Below, in pieces: positions 1 through 8,143 of a DNA stretch of 13,968 bases. Below the pieces are notes generated by a model. The model saw nothing but the letters and a program-made list of their open reading frames with translations, did no database searches and was not told the DNA's origin. Location: NCBI RefSeq assembly GCF_958350005.1, contig NZ_CATWFF010000037.1, positions 1 through 13,968 of the forward strand, in the 5' to 3' direction. The first letter of the stretch is position 1, and each line of letters begins with the position of its first letter. The DNA is from an uncultured Megasphaera sp. GTDB lineage: Bacteria > Bacillota > Negativicutes > Veillonellales > Megasphaeraceae. The position numbers and the translations under genes are program-made.

Positions 1-3
1 CTC

Positions 4-1344
4 ATGGACAAGAATATCTATTTAGCCCAGTTCTACGGAAAATCGCAGAATTATACGCAAATTCCACGGGAATGGTATTCTAAATACGGCGTAAAGCGCG
101 GTCTTCGCAATGAAGATCATACAGGCGTTCTCGTCGGCCTGACGCGAATTGCCGATGTTGTCGGCTATCAGCGCGACAGTGAAGGAAACAAAGTCAACTG
201 CGAAGGCGTTCTATACTACCGCGGCATCGATATTCGCGAACTGGTAAAAAAAGAACGATATAATGGATATTTATATGAACAGGCCAGCTTTCTCCTGCTG
301 TTCGGGTATTTGCCGACGCAGGAAGAACTGGACGCATTCTGTAAGGTACTCCAGGATGGATACGACTTACCTGATGATTTCCTGGAAATGAACCTGCTCC
401 GCCTGCCTGGCAAAAATCTGATGAATAAACTGCAGCATTCACTGCTGACCTTGTATAACTATGATCCCGACCCGGATAATACAGATGTATATCAGACACT
501 GCGCAAAGGCCTGAACATTATGAGCAAACTGCCGTCTATTGCAGTATACGCCTATATGTCCAAAGTACACTACTATAATCGCAAGAGCCTGGTCATTCAC
601 TATCCCCGCAAAGATTATTCGACAGCCGAAAATATCTTGTCCATGCTGCGTCCGGACAGTAATTTTACCAGTCAGGAAGCACATCTCCTCGATTTGCTGC
701 TCTTTCTCCATGCCGAACATGGCGGCGGCACGAACTCCACCTTTACCAACGTCGTCGTCTCATCAACGAATACGGATATTTATTCCAGCATGTCCAGCTC
801 CGTCGGCGCCCTGAAGGGCCCCCGGCACGGCGGCGCCAATATTCGCGTGTCCATGATGATGGAAAATATTATGGACGCCATTGGCGTCAATGCCACGGAC
901 AGCCAGATAAAAGATATTATTGAAAAAATTCTTCACAAGCAGTTTAAAAATAACGATGGCCTGGTCTATGGCTTTGGTCATGCCGTCTATACCCTGTCTG
1001 ATCCCAGAGCAGAAATCATGCGTCACTACTGCGGAAAACTGGCCCAGGAAAAGGGCATGGAAAACATCTTCGATTTCTATAACCGCTTTGAACGCATAGC
1101 CATTAAGACCTTGAGTGAAGAAAAAGGCGCTGACATGTGCAGCAACGTCGATTATTACAGCGGCTTTGCCTATCATATGCTCGGCATTCCCCGCGACTTA
1201 TATACACCGCTCTTTGTCATCAGCCGTATGGTCGGCTGGCTGGCTCACAATATTGAACATAAGCTGTACGACAACCGCATTGTCCGTCCGGCGGCTAAAT
1301 ACGTCGGCGATTTAATGGATTATATTCCCATGGAGGACAGATAA
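4..1344 (+). CDS. gltA: Citrate synthase
   Basis: Condenses oxaloacetate and acetyl-CoA to citrate in the cytoplasm. The 446-residue protein shows the citrate synthase core: HAEHGGGTNSTF at 236-247, GPRHGGAN around His275, GFGHAVY at 323-329 (His326), NVD at 381-383 with the likely catalytic Asp383, and RMVGWLAHNIEH at 408-419. These match the two active-site His and one Asp of the family. The N-terminal stretch around residues 28-47 and YYRGIDI at 71-77 resemble the roughly 450-residue citrate synthases of clostridia-type anaerobes rather than the E. coli enzyme. Only three bases precede the ATG, so no ribosome binding site can be seen and a start further upstream is possible. The gene ends one base before the isocitrate dehydrogenase ATG, so the two are surely co-transcribed and probably supply 2-oxoglutarate for glutamate synthesis. 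Family is certain; exact start is not. Confidence 0.95.
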   Translation: MDKNIYLAQFYGKSQNYTQIPREWYSKYGVKRGLRNEDHTGVLVGLTRIADVVGYQRDSEGNKVNCEGVLYYRGIDIRELVKKERYNGYLYEQASFLLLFGYLPTQEELDAFCKVLQDGYDLPDDFLEMNLLRLPGKNLMNKLQHSLLTLYNYDPDPDNTDVYQTLRKGLNIMSKLPSIAVYAYMSKVHYYNRKSLVIHYPRKDYSTAENILSMLRPDSNFTSQEAHLLDLLLFLHAEHGGGTNSTFTNVVVSSTNTDIYSSMSSSVGALKGPRHGGANIRVSMMMENIMDAIGVNATDSQIKDIIEKILHKQFKNNDGLVYGFGHAVYTLSDPRAEIMRHYCGKLAQEKGMENIFDFYNRFERIAIKTLSEEKGADMCSNVDYYSGFAYHMLGIPRDLYTPLFVISRMVGWLAHNIEHKLYDNRIVRPAAKYVGDLMDYIPMEDR

Positions 1345-1345
1345 C

Positions 1346-2341
1346 ATGAAAACTATTACTGTATTTAAAGGCGACGGCATTGGCCCGGAAATTACGGACG
1401 CCGTCATTGCAATTCTGAACGCTGCAAAAGCTCCGCTGGCATATGAATACTTCAATGTCGGCGCTGCCGAATACGAACGAAATGGCGCTCTCATTCCGGA
1501 AGACGCATTTAAATCCTTTGAAAAGACCCGGGTATTGCTGAAATCACCGATTACAACTCCTGTCGGCAAGGGATTCCGTTCCCTCAACGTCACACTGCGC
1601 AACAAATACGATTTATATGCCAATATTCGCCCGGCAAAATCCAACGCCGCCGTGCCGACGCCGTTCCCCAATGTAGACATCGTCACATTCCGGGAAAATA
1701 CGGAAGACTTGTACATCGGCGTAGAATACAAGATGAATGAAGATACCGTTCACGCCATTAAGCTCATTACCCGTGCGGCCAGCGAACGCATTATCCGTGC
1801 TGCCTTTGAATACGCCGTAGCCCATAACCGCAAAAAGGTAACATGTGTTCATAAAGCCAATATCCTCAAAATGACGGACGGCCTGTTCCTCGATATTTTC
1901 CGCGAAATTGCCAAAGACTATCCGCAAATCGAAAGCGATGACAAAATCGTCGACAACACGTGCATGCAGCTCGTCATGCATCCGGAAAACATGGACGTCA
2001 TGGTCATGCCAAACCTGTACGGCGACATCGTATCCGACCTGACCAGCGGCCTCATCGGCGGCCTTGGCCTGCTGCCTTCCATGAATATTGGCAAAGATTA
2101 TGCCATGTTTGAAGCCGTTCACGGCAGCGCCCCCGATATTGCAGGCAAACACATTGCCAATCCTACAGCCCTCCTCTGGTCGGCCTGCATGCTCCTGGAA
2201 CACATCGGCGAAACCGAAGTGGCTGCCAAGATCCGCAAAGCCGTAGATGCTGTACTGGCAGAAAAACAGCACCTCACGCCAGACCTGGGCGGCAAAGCAA
2301 CAACAGAAGAATACCGCGACGCCGTCATTGCCAAGTTATAA
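1346..2341 (+). CDS. icd: Isocitrate dehydrogenase, NAD-type
   Basis: Oxidatively decarboxylates isocitrate to 2-oxoglutarate. The 331-residue protein belongs to the isocitrate/isopropylmalate dehydrogenase family and is of the short class. The substrate motif SLNVTLRNKYDLYANIRP (79-96), with Ser79, Asn81, Arg85 and Arg95, is the isocitrate-type pattern. Lys170, Asp203, Asp227 and Asp231 fit the catalytic and metal-binding positions. In the cofactor loop HGSAPDIAGK (259-268), Asp264-Ile265 stand where NADP enzymes such as that of E. coli have Lys-Tyr, which predicts NAD. GGAGG at 1332-1336, inside the end of the citrate synthase gene, is a good ribosome binding site. A strong terminator follows nine bases after the stop. 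Isopropylmalate dehydrogenase is the alternative reading, disfavoured by the substrate motif. Confidence 0.93.
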   Translation: MKTITVFKGDGIGPEITDAVIAILNAAKAPLAYEYFNVGAAEYERNGALIPEDAFKSFEKTRVLLKSPITTPVGKGFRSLNVTLRNKYDLYANIRPAKSNAAVPTPFPNVDIVTFRENTEDLYIGVEYKMNEDTVHAIKLITRAASERIIRAAFEYAVAHNRKKVTCVHKANILKMTDGLFLDIFREIAKDYPQIESDDKIVDNTCMQLVMHPENMDVMVMPNLYGDIVSDLTSGLIGGLGLLPSMNIGKDYAMFEAVHGSAPDIAGKHIANPTALLWSACMLLEHIGETEVAAKIRKAVDAVLAEKQHLTPDLGGKATTEEYRDAVIAKL

Positions 2342-2349
2342 GAAATACT

Positions 2350-2407
2350 AAAAATCTCCTCATCATGATAAGAAGCAACGTTCTGTCATGATGGGGAGAT
2401 TTTTTTA
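2350..2407 (+). terminator. Strong, probably bidirectional terminator after icd
   Basis: An imperfect inverted repeat pairs 2352-2368 with 2386-2402: about 17 base pairs including one T:G pair, with a short AGAA/TTCT helix inside the loop. Seven T residues follow at 2400-2406, as expected for an intrinsic terminator of the citrate synthase-icd operon. The opposite strand has five T residues after the same hairpin (A run at 2350-2354), so it probably also ends the sulfate operon, whose last stop codon lies 36 bases away. Confidence 0.92.
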
Positions 2408-2442
2408 TACGTACACTATATAAGACAGCTTCTGAGGCTCAG

Positions 2443-4122
2443 TTAAAAATCATCGCGGAAGACGATTTGGCGGTATGTTTCAAAGTTCATCCACTTCTTG
2501 AACAGTTCCGAATCGAGGCGGCCCTTCTTCTGTTCATAGGCCTGAATAAACTGGCTGTATTCTTCTGCTGAAGAAACATGGATGGCAAATCCCCGGCCGT
2601 TAACCAGCGGTTCACCTGTATATACATAGTCTTTCAAAGCCGTAATAGCCGCAATTTTTCCCAGGCGCACCTGAACAGCTACGCCGTCACGCAGAATGAG
2701 TATATCGAAGTTCTGCGGATACTGGTAGGTGTTACCGGAAATAGGAATGCCATCGCCTACGTGGTATTCGTGGAGTTCCGGTTTTTCTTTGACAATCTGC
2801 AGACTCTGCATGCTGTAATAGAAATCTTCAAAAATATCGCCGCGTCCGCTGATGCCGGCGCCGACAAAGACGTGGTTGCCGTCTTGGGCATGAGTATCTT
2901 CAATAACGCCGCCAGCTGAAGTCATGTTGGTTACGCGGTCAATGAGGATACATTCTCCCAGTACTTTATGGTGAGCAAAGGTATCGACGACGACTGGTTC
3001 CTGCAGGAACAGGGTACAACGGGCAATTTCATTTTTCTTCAGCGTTGCCGTATGGATATGTTCTCCTGTATTGACGTCGATTTTATAGGCAATATCTGTC
3101 AGGATGCCGACAATTTCCTTGGTTCCTGATTTAAATACATATTCCCTTCCAATAACTAAATCGTCATCATCCATCCACAGCAAGGTAACGGTAATATGAT
3201 TGCTTACGGCAGGAATCGTATCTTTGGCAAATACACAGCCCCGGGATACATCGACTTCCCGATCCAGCTGGATCGTAACGGCCTGACCTTTCTGTGCAGA
3301 CTGAACCGTATCCATGCCGTTCAGAATGGAAGCGACCTTTCCCTTTTCCAGGCTGGGATAAATCGTAAGGGTATCGCCTACAGATACGGTACCTGCTTCA
3401 ATTTGTCCCTGAAAACCGCGGAATGTCCGGTCAGGACGGCATACGCGCTGGATAGGAATAAAGAAGCCTTCTTCCTGCCGTTCTTCTACGTCGACCTGTT
3501 CCAGATGCTGCAGAATCGTCGGTCCCTGATACCACGGCATATGGGACGATGGCTTGGTAACGTTGTCGCCTTCTGTTGCCGATACAGGAACAATAATAAC
3601 ATGAGCAAGGCCCAGTTCCTTGCGGAGTTTTTCGATTTCTCCGGCAATTTCATCAAACCGTTCCTTGCTGTACTGTACCAGATCCATCTTGTTGACGGCA
3701 AAAATGAAATATTCAATCCCCACGAGAGCACAGATACGGGCATGACGGCGGGTCTGAACGAGAACGCCTTTTGTCGCATCCAGGAGAATAATAGCCAGTT
3801 CCGCAAAGGATGCACCGACGGCCATATTGCGCGTATATTCTTCATGCCCTGGCGTATCGGCGACGATGAAGCTGCGGTTGTCTGTACTGAAATAGCGATA
3901 TGCTACGTCGATCGTAATGCCCTGTTCCCGTTCAGCCATCAGTCCATCCAGGAGCAGCGAATAGTCGATGGCGCCGCCGCGGCTCCCTACTTTACTTTCC
4001 AGTTCCAGTGCTTTCTTCTGGTCGGCGTACAGCAGCTTGGCATCATACAGCAAATGGCCAATAAGCGTCGATTTTCCGTCATCTACGCTGCCGCAGGTAA
4101 TAAATTTCAGTAGTCCCTTCAT
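2443..4122 (-). CDS. cysN: Sulfate adenylyltransferase GTPase subunit with long C-terminal extension
   Basis: GTPase subunit that drives ATP sulfurylase (CysD) to make APS from sulfate and ATP. From the ATG at 4122 the protein has 559 residues. GTP-binding motifs are G1 GSVDDGKS (11-18), GITIDV (68-73), G3 DTPGH (89-93) and G4 NKMD (144-147). EF-Tu-like beta-barrel domains follow from about 222 to 405. A longer frame opens at 4212 but would overlap cysD by 89 bases; the ATG at 4122 starts with the usual family N-terminus, sits one base after the cysD stop, and has an AGGGG site about ten bases upstream. E. coli CysN is about 475 residues and its family core ends near residue 405 here, leaving roughly 150 extra residues (410-559). 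That tail has no GxxGxGKS loop, so it is not a CysC-type APS kinase; I do not recognise it. Confidence 0.95.
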   Translation of the reverse strand: MKGLLKFITCGSVDDGKSTLIGHLLYDAKLLYADQKKALELESKVGSRGGAIDYSLLLDGLMAEREQGITIDVAYRYFSTDNRSFIVADTPGHEEYTRNMAVGASFAELAIILLDATKGVLVQTRRHARICALVGIEYFIFAVNKMDLVQYSKERFDEIAGEIEKLRKELGLAHVIIVPVSATEGDNVTKPSSHMPWYQGPTILQHLEQVDVEERQEEGFFIPIQRVCRPDRTFRGFQGQIEAGTVSVGDTLTIYPSLEKGKVASILNGMDTVQSAQKGQAVTIQLDREVDVSRGCVFAKDTIPAVSNHITVTLLWMDDDDLVIGREYVFKSGTKEIVGILTDIAYKIDVNTGEHIHTATLKKNEIARCTLFLQEPVVVDTFAHHKVLGECILIDRVTNMTSAGGVIEDTHAQDGNHVFVGAGISGRGDIFEDFYYSMQSLQIVKEKPELHEYHVGDGIPISGNTYQYPQNFDILILRDGVAVQVRLGKIAAITALKDYVYTGEPLVNGRGFAIHVSSAEEYSQFIQAYEQKKGRLDSELFKKWMNFETYRQIVFRDDF

Positions 4123-4123
4123 C

Positions 4124-5023
4124 TTAGAAATACCCCTCTCTCTTTCTCCGTTCCATACTGCCAGCTGCTTCTTTATCAATAACCCGGCTTGTCCGTTCTG
4201 ATGAAACTGCACTCAGCGTTTCCTTAATAATCGCATCCAGCGTATCCGCATCGGATTCAATGCCGCCAGTGAGCGGGTAACATCCCAGCGTGCGGAAGCG
4301 AATTTTCTTATGTTCAATCTTTTCGCCCGGTTTCAGGCGCATCCGGTCGTCGTCGACCATGATGATATTGCCGTCTCTGTAGACAACGGGCCGTACAGCT
4401 GCAAAATACAGGGATACAATGTCAATGTGTTCCCGTTTGATATACTGCCATATATCGGCTTCTGTCCAGTTGGAAATGGGGAACACCCGCATGCTTTCGC
4501 CTTTGTGAATATGGGTATTATAGAGTTTCCACATTTCAGGGCGCTGATTTTTCGGATCCCATGCCTGCGCTTCATTGCGGAAAGAAAAAATCCGTTCTTT
4601 TGCCCGCGACTTTTCTTCATCCCGCCGGCCGCCGCCGAAAGCTGCCGTAAATCCATATTGCTGCAGCGCCTGTTTCAGGGCCTGTGTCTTCATAATATCC
4701 GTATAGGCTGCACCGTAATCAAAAGGATTGACGCCTTTTTTTACGCCTTCCTGATTGATATATTCAATCAGCTGGAGTCCGTATTTTTTCATCGTTTCAT
4801 CGCGGAACCGAATCATTTCCTTAAACTTCCAGGTCGTATTAATATGCAGGAAGGGGAAAGGCGGCTTTTCCGGATAAAAGGCCTTGCGGGCCAGATGAAG
4901 CATAACGGAGCTGTCTTTGCCAATCGAATACAGCATGACCGGCTTTTCACACTCTGCCGCAACTTCGCGGATAATGTAAATCGCTTCCGCTTCCAGTGCG
5001 TCAAGATGGGATAATTCACTCAT
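4124..5023 (-). CDS. cysD: Sulfate adenylyltransferase catalytic subunit
   Basis: Adenylates sulfate with ATP to APS, coupled to GTP hydrolysis by CysN. The 299-residue protein has the PP-loop motif SIGKDSS (33-39), the conserved stretch GGGRRDEEKSRAKER (130-144), RTLGCYPLTGG (244-254), and the typical C-terminus with SMERRKREGYF. Length matches the CysD family (about 300). Start: ATG at 5023, preceded by AGGAGG near 5035-5040, a rather long spacing of about 11 bases. It follows aprB by 29 bases and is followed by cysN after one base, the usual CysD-CysN order. No APS kinase lies next to it, so APS rather than PAPS is the likely product passed on to AprAB. Confidence 0.96.
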   Translation of the reverse strand: MSELSHLDALEAEAIYIIREVAAECEKPVMLYSIGKDSSVMLHLARKAFYPEKPPFPFLHINTTWKFKEMIRFRDETMKKYGLQLIEYINQEGVKKGVNPFDYGAAYTDIMKTQALKQALQQYGFTAAFGGGRRDEEKSRAKERIFSFRNEAQAWDPKNQRPEMWKLYNTHIHKGESMRVFPISNWTEADIWQYIKREHIDIVSLYFAAVRPVVYRDGNIIMVDDDRMRLKPGEKIEHKKIRFRTLGCYPLTGGIESDADTLDAIIKETLSAVSSERTSRVIDKEAAGSMERRKREGYF

Positions 5024-5052
5024 AATAATATATTCCTCCTGTACGTTTATAA

Positions 5053-5367
5053 CTAATAAGCATTGGCTTCCTGCGTATTCAGACGAATCGTCTTTTCTGT
5101 TCCGTCAGGAAGCGTAATATGCCAGTCCAGATACTGTCCTTCTCTGGAAACGTTCATCGTACTGCCCCGGCCGCCCATATCGGCACCCAGGTAAAAATCA
5201 ATGGCATGAAAGGCACATTCCTTAACGCACGACGCACAGCCCCAGCAATCTTTCGGATAGGCAATATCTGCTTTGCCTGCTGAAGTTAATACGATCAGGC
5301 TGCCTGGACAGACGTCGATGCAGCGGCGACAGCCAACGCAGACATCCTGTTTAATTCGTATGCTCAT
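5053..5367 (-). CDS. aprB: APS reductase beta-type ferredoxin subunit, short form
   Basis: Iron-sulfur subunit that would pass electrons to the AprA flavin during APS reduction to sulfite. In 104 residues there are two [4Fe-4S] motifs: Cys10, 13, 16, 20 followed by Pro, and Cys41, 44, 47, 51. CWGC at 41-44 carries a Trp like the one implicated in electron transfer in dissimilatory AprB. After about residue 60 only some 45 residues remain, much shorter than the C-terminal arm of dissimilatory AprB (total about 150-165 residues), which embraces AprA. The ATG at 5367 lies inside aprA: the genes overlap by 17 bases, and AGGAGG sits eight bases before the start, arguing for coupled translation. 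The ferredoxin fold is certain; the AprB role rests on the overlap with aprA and the operon. Confidence 0.88.
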   Translation of the reverse strand: MSIRIKQDVCVGCRRCIDVCPGSLIVLTSAGKADIAYPKDCWGCASCVKECAFHAIDFYLGADMGGRGSTMNVSREGQYLDWHITLPDGTEKTIRLNTQEANAY

Positions 5368-7051
5368 ACTGCTGTCCTCCTGTAACCAGATTTCGTAAAA
5401 TAATATGGACCTTTCCCTTTTCCCAGCGGGAGTTTACATATTTCAGCCACGAATCGCTTTTTTCCGGATAATCCAGATTTTCAGCAAAGCTGTGCCACCG
5501 CGTTTCCCTGCGGGCCAGCAAATGAGCGATAACGACCTGGCAGACAGTCAGCCGTTCCTGCAGTTCATAAACAAAGAGGAGTTCGTGAACGTCTTTGGCG
5601 CCAATATGGCGGCTCATTTCTATGAGCTGTCTGATTTTGTCATCAGCCAGGGCCAGCTGCTGTGCATTATACTGATAATGACAGCTAATGCCGCCGGCAT
5701 AGGCATCCATGACTTTCTGCATGCCTTCTTCCAGTTCTTCCACAGTATACAGCGCCTGGTGACGATTCAAAATATCGTTGTATTCTGCCGTCTTCTGGCG
5801 GAGAAGTTCCTGTTCCTCTTCTTCCGGCAGCAGCGTATTCGTTTCTTCAAAATCACTGCGGGACCGGATAATGGCCTGGGCAGCAATTTCCCCTTCGACG
5901 AGGGCGCCGGTTACATATTTCTGCGGACAGCCGCCGGCAACGTCACCGGCAGCGTAGAGATGGCGAATCGTCGTCTGCCTGTTCGTATCTACCCAGTAGC
6001 CGCTTGCCGTATGGCCGCCTACGATATATGGTTCTGTCCCTTCAATTTCCACATTCTGCTCATCCGGTCCCTTGCCGTCTTCAATCCACTTCAGCGTCTG
6101 GCTCGGCGCCATATTCAAGTAGGCTTTGAATAACGACTGGGCCTGCTCTTTGGATATGCCTTTTGTCTGCAAGTAACAGGGGCCCCGGCCTTCCTGGTTT
6201 TCCCGAACTGTTCCGTACAGGCGCTGCGACGTCGTCAATCCATATTTCGTCTCGTATACATCGCCTAAGGCATTGACCTGTTTGGCCCCTACGCCCTGGG
6301 CGATCGTTCCTGTCGGCGCAATCGTATCTTTACAGCGAAGGGCAATAAAGCGCATTTCAAAAGTCGTCATTTCCGCACCGGCACGAATGCCCATAGCATA
6401 TCCGGCACCCGTATTAAACGGCGAATACCACATTTTATGGCGGGAAAAACCGGGATTATTGGGCCGGTATAATCCGGCAGCACCGCCAGTGGCACAGATG
6501 ACGTCATTGGCCCGGATTTCATAGGCATAGCCATCGAGCATGCCAAAGCCGAGACAGCCTAAAATGCGGTTGTCCCGTACAATATAATCGGTCACGTTGA
6601 GATGATTAAAAACAGTCACATTTGGCGTGTTCTTTACGGCATCTGCCAGCAAGGGCTTAATATTTTCCCCGTTAATCTTAATATTCCGGCTGCCGCGGGT
6701 TACGTATTCGCCCTTGTCGTCTTTCAGAATGACCAGACCCAGTTCTTCCAGTTTTGCCGTCACCCGGTTTAATCCTTCAGCCATAGTCAGCAGCAAATCT
6801 TCCCGAACGATGCCGGCCGCATCCTTTTTGGCATAGTCTACGTAAAACTGCGGCGTATGACCTTTCGTAATATACGCATTCAGCGCATTGACGCCAGCAG
6901 CCAGACAGCCGCTTCGGCGAATATTTGCCTTTTCAGCAATGACGACAGACAGTCCCTGCCGGCCTAACAGCATAGCTGCATAACATCCGGCCGTACCGCC
7001 GCCGATAATCAACACATCGGTATGGATAACGGGATGTGGTATCAGATTCAT
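5351..7051 (-). CDS. aprA: APS reductase alpha-type flavoprotein
   Basis: FAD-dependent oxidoreductase of the fumarate reductase/AprA superfamily, expected to reduce APS to sulfite and AMP. In the 566-residue protein the FAD dinucleotide fold is VLIIGGGTAGCYAA (13-26). RRSGCLAAGVNALNAYI (45-61) resembles the AprA signature region. GGHTASGYWVD (345-355) and YAAGDVAGG (366-374) form the second FAD and active-site segments, and a helical C-terminal domain follows from about 410. Start ATG at 7051 has an AGGGG site eight bases upstream. It lies 17 bases after cysA and overlaps aprB. Between sulfate uptake and CysDN genes, and with no CysH, an APS-reducing role is the natural reading. Similar AprA-like plus ferredoxin pairs occur in clostridial sulfate-assimilation clusters such as that of Clostridium acetobutylicum. 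A fumarate reductase or L-aspartate oxidase identity is less likely because of the partner and context. Confidence 0.88.
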   Translation of the reverse strand: MNLIPHPVIHTDVLIIGGGTAGCYAAMLLGRQGLSVVIAEKANIRRSGCLAAGVNALNAYITKGHTPQFYVDYAKKDAAGIVREDLLLTMAEGLNRVTAKLEELGLVILKDDKGEYVTRGSRNIKINGENIKPLLADAVKNTPNVTVFNHLNVTDYIVRDNRILGCLGFGMLDGYAYEIRANDVICATGGAAGLYRPNNPGFSRHKMWYSPFNTGAGYAMGIRAGAEMTTFEMRFIALRCKDTIAPTGTIAQGVGAKQVNALGDVYETKYGLTTSQRLYGTVRENQEGRGPCYLQTKGISKEQAQSLFKAYLNMAPSQTLKWIEDGKGPDEQNVEIEGTEPYIVGGHTASGYWVDTNRQTTIRHLYAAGDVAGGCPQKYVTGALVEGEIAAQAIIRSRSDFEETNTLLPEEEEQELLRQKTAEYNDILNRHQALYTVEELEEGMQKVMDAYAGGISCHYQYNAQQLALADDKIRQLIEMSRHIGAKDVHELLFVYELQERLTVCQVVIAHLLARRETRWHSFAENLDYPEKSDSWLKYVNSRWEKGKVHIILRNLVTGGQQYEHTN

Positions 7052-7068
7052 AACATAAGCCCCTTTGA

Positions 7069-8130
7069 TTAAATATAAAATACATCTTTGTTTTGTATAT
7101 TCTGGTTTTCTTCCAGATACGTATGGGATTCATCAAAAACATACAGCCGATAAATAAGGACCTGTACGTCTTCGCCGACCTGCAGCGGTTCATCGTCTAA
7201 GGAATACTCACCATGGACGATAAGGTCTTTGATTTTAAGGGTTACATCCCAGTGGCTGCCGCGGAAATGCAGGGCCTGAACAACTCCCTGTTCAGCAGCA
7301 TTGACATATTGCTGAACAGCCCCTTTTTTATATATCTTAATGAATTCCGGCCGGATAACGGCTTTAGCAGCACCGCTTACCCGCCTGAATCCCTTCAGGG
7401 AATCGTACGTGTCAATAATGGAAGAACTGCCGAGAAACTGCGCTACAAAGGGAGTTTTCGGATTTTTATACACATCCGTCGGCGACCCTACCTGTTCCAC
7501 GCGCCCCTGGTTGGTCACGATAATATCATCGGCCACTTCAATGGCTTCTCCCTGATCGTGGGTTACAAAAATACTCGTAATACCTACGCGGTGAATCGTG
7601 TCTTTCAGCCAATTGCGCAGTTCCTGACGCACTTTGGCATCAATGGCCGCAAAAGGTTCATCCAGGAGCAGTACCTGCGGATTCGGCGCCAGAGCCCGGG
7701 CAAAGGCCACGCGCTGACGCTGACCGCCGGAAAGCTGGTTGGGATACCGTTTTTCCATTCCTGCCAGCCCGGTCAGCTCGATCAGTTCCTGTACCCGCCT
7801 GCGAATCTCTCCGCGCGGCACATGCTGTATTTCCAGGCCAAAGGCAATATTATCAAATACGGTCATATACCGAAATAATGCATAGTTCTGAAAGACAAAA
7901 CCAATGCCTCTCTTTGCCGGCGCTATGTCGTTTACCCGATTGCCGGCAATATAAATATCGCCGCTGTTCGGCGTTTCCAGTCCTGCCAGCATGCGCAGTA
8001 TCGTCGTCTTGCCGCTGCCGCTGGGGCCCAGCAAAGCAGCAAGGCGTCCCTTTTCTATGCCGAAGCAGACATCACGGGAAGCCTTAAAGGTGCCATATTC
8101 TTTTTCAATATGCTTCATTTCTACATACAT
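7069..8130 (-). CDS. cysA: Sulfate/thiosulfate ABC transporter ATPase
   Basis: ATP-hydrolysing subunit of the sulfate importer, on the cytoplasmic face of CysTW. In 353 residues: Walker A GPSGSGKTT (35-43), Q-loop Gln81 in VFQNYALF, signature LSGGQRQR (133-140), Walker B LLLDEPF (154-160) and switch His191. The segment QNYALFRYMTVFDNIAFGL (81-99) is typical of the CysA/PotA group. About 110 C-terminal residues form the expected regulatory/TOBE-like region. Start ATG at 8130 has GAGGAG eight bases upstream; a second in-frame Met at residue 5 is possible. It follows cysW by 13 bases and precedes aprA by 17, inside the operon. The sulfate assignment rests on its permease and binding-protein neighbours. 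Confidence 0.96.
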   Translation of the reverse strand: MYVEMKHIEKEYGTFKASRDVCFGIEKGRLAALLGPSGSGKTTILRMLAGLETPNSGDIYIAGNRVNDIAPAKRGIGFVFQNYALFRYMTVFDNIAFGLEIQHVPRGEIRRRVQELIELTGLAGMEKRYPNQLSGGQRQRVAFARALAPNPQVLLLDEPFAAIDAKVRQELRNWLKDTIHRVGITSIFVTHDQGEAIEVADDIIVTNQGRVEQVGSPTDVYKNPKTPFVAQFLGSSSIIDTYDSLKGFRRVSGAAKAVIRPEFIKIYKKGAVQQYVNAAEQGVVQALHFRGSHWDVTLKIKDLIVHGEYSLDDEPLQVGEDVQVLIYRLYVFDESHTYLEENQNIQNKDVFYI

Positions 8131-8143
8131 AATTTCGTCTCCT

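Noticed and set aside
2425..2445. Palindrome CTGAG-G-CTCAG just after the cysN stop as a terminator
   Set aside because: A one-base loop cannot form a normal hairpin and there is no U run on the minus strand; the hairpin at 2350-2407 is the better end of the operon.
3196..4113. Plus-strand open frame of 305 codons opposite cysN
   Set aside because: Antisense to a well-recognised gene, no recognisable motif, composition typical of a shadow frame.
2443..4122. CysNC fusion with APS kinase
   Set aside because: The C-terminal 150 residues contain no GxxGxGKS/T loop or other kinase motif.
5053..7051. Dissimilatory sulfate respiration locus
   Set aside because: There is no Qmo, Dsr or Sat gene; ATP sulfurylase is the CysDN type, an importer is present, and control is by a SAM riboswitch, all pointing to assimilation. 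Genes outside the window could change this.
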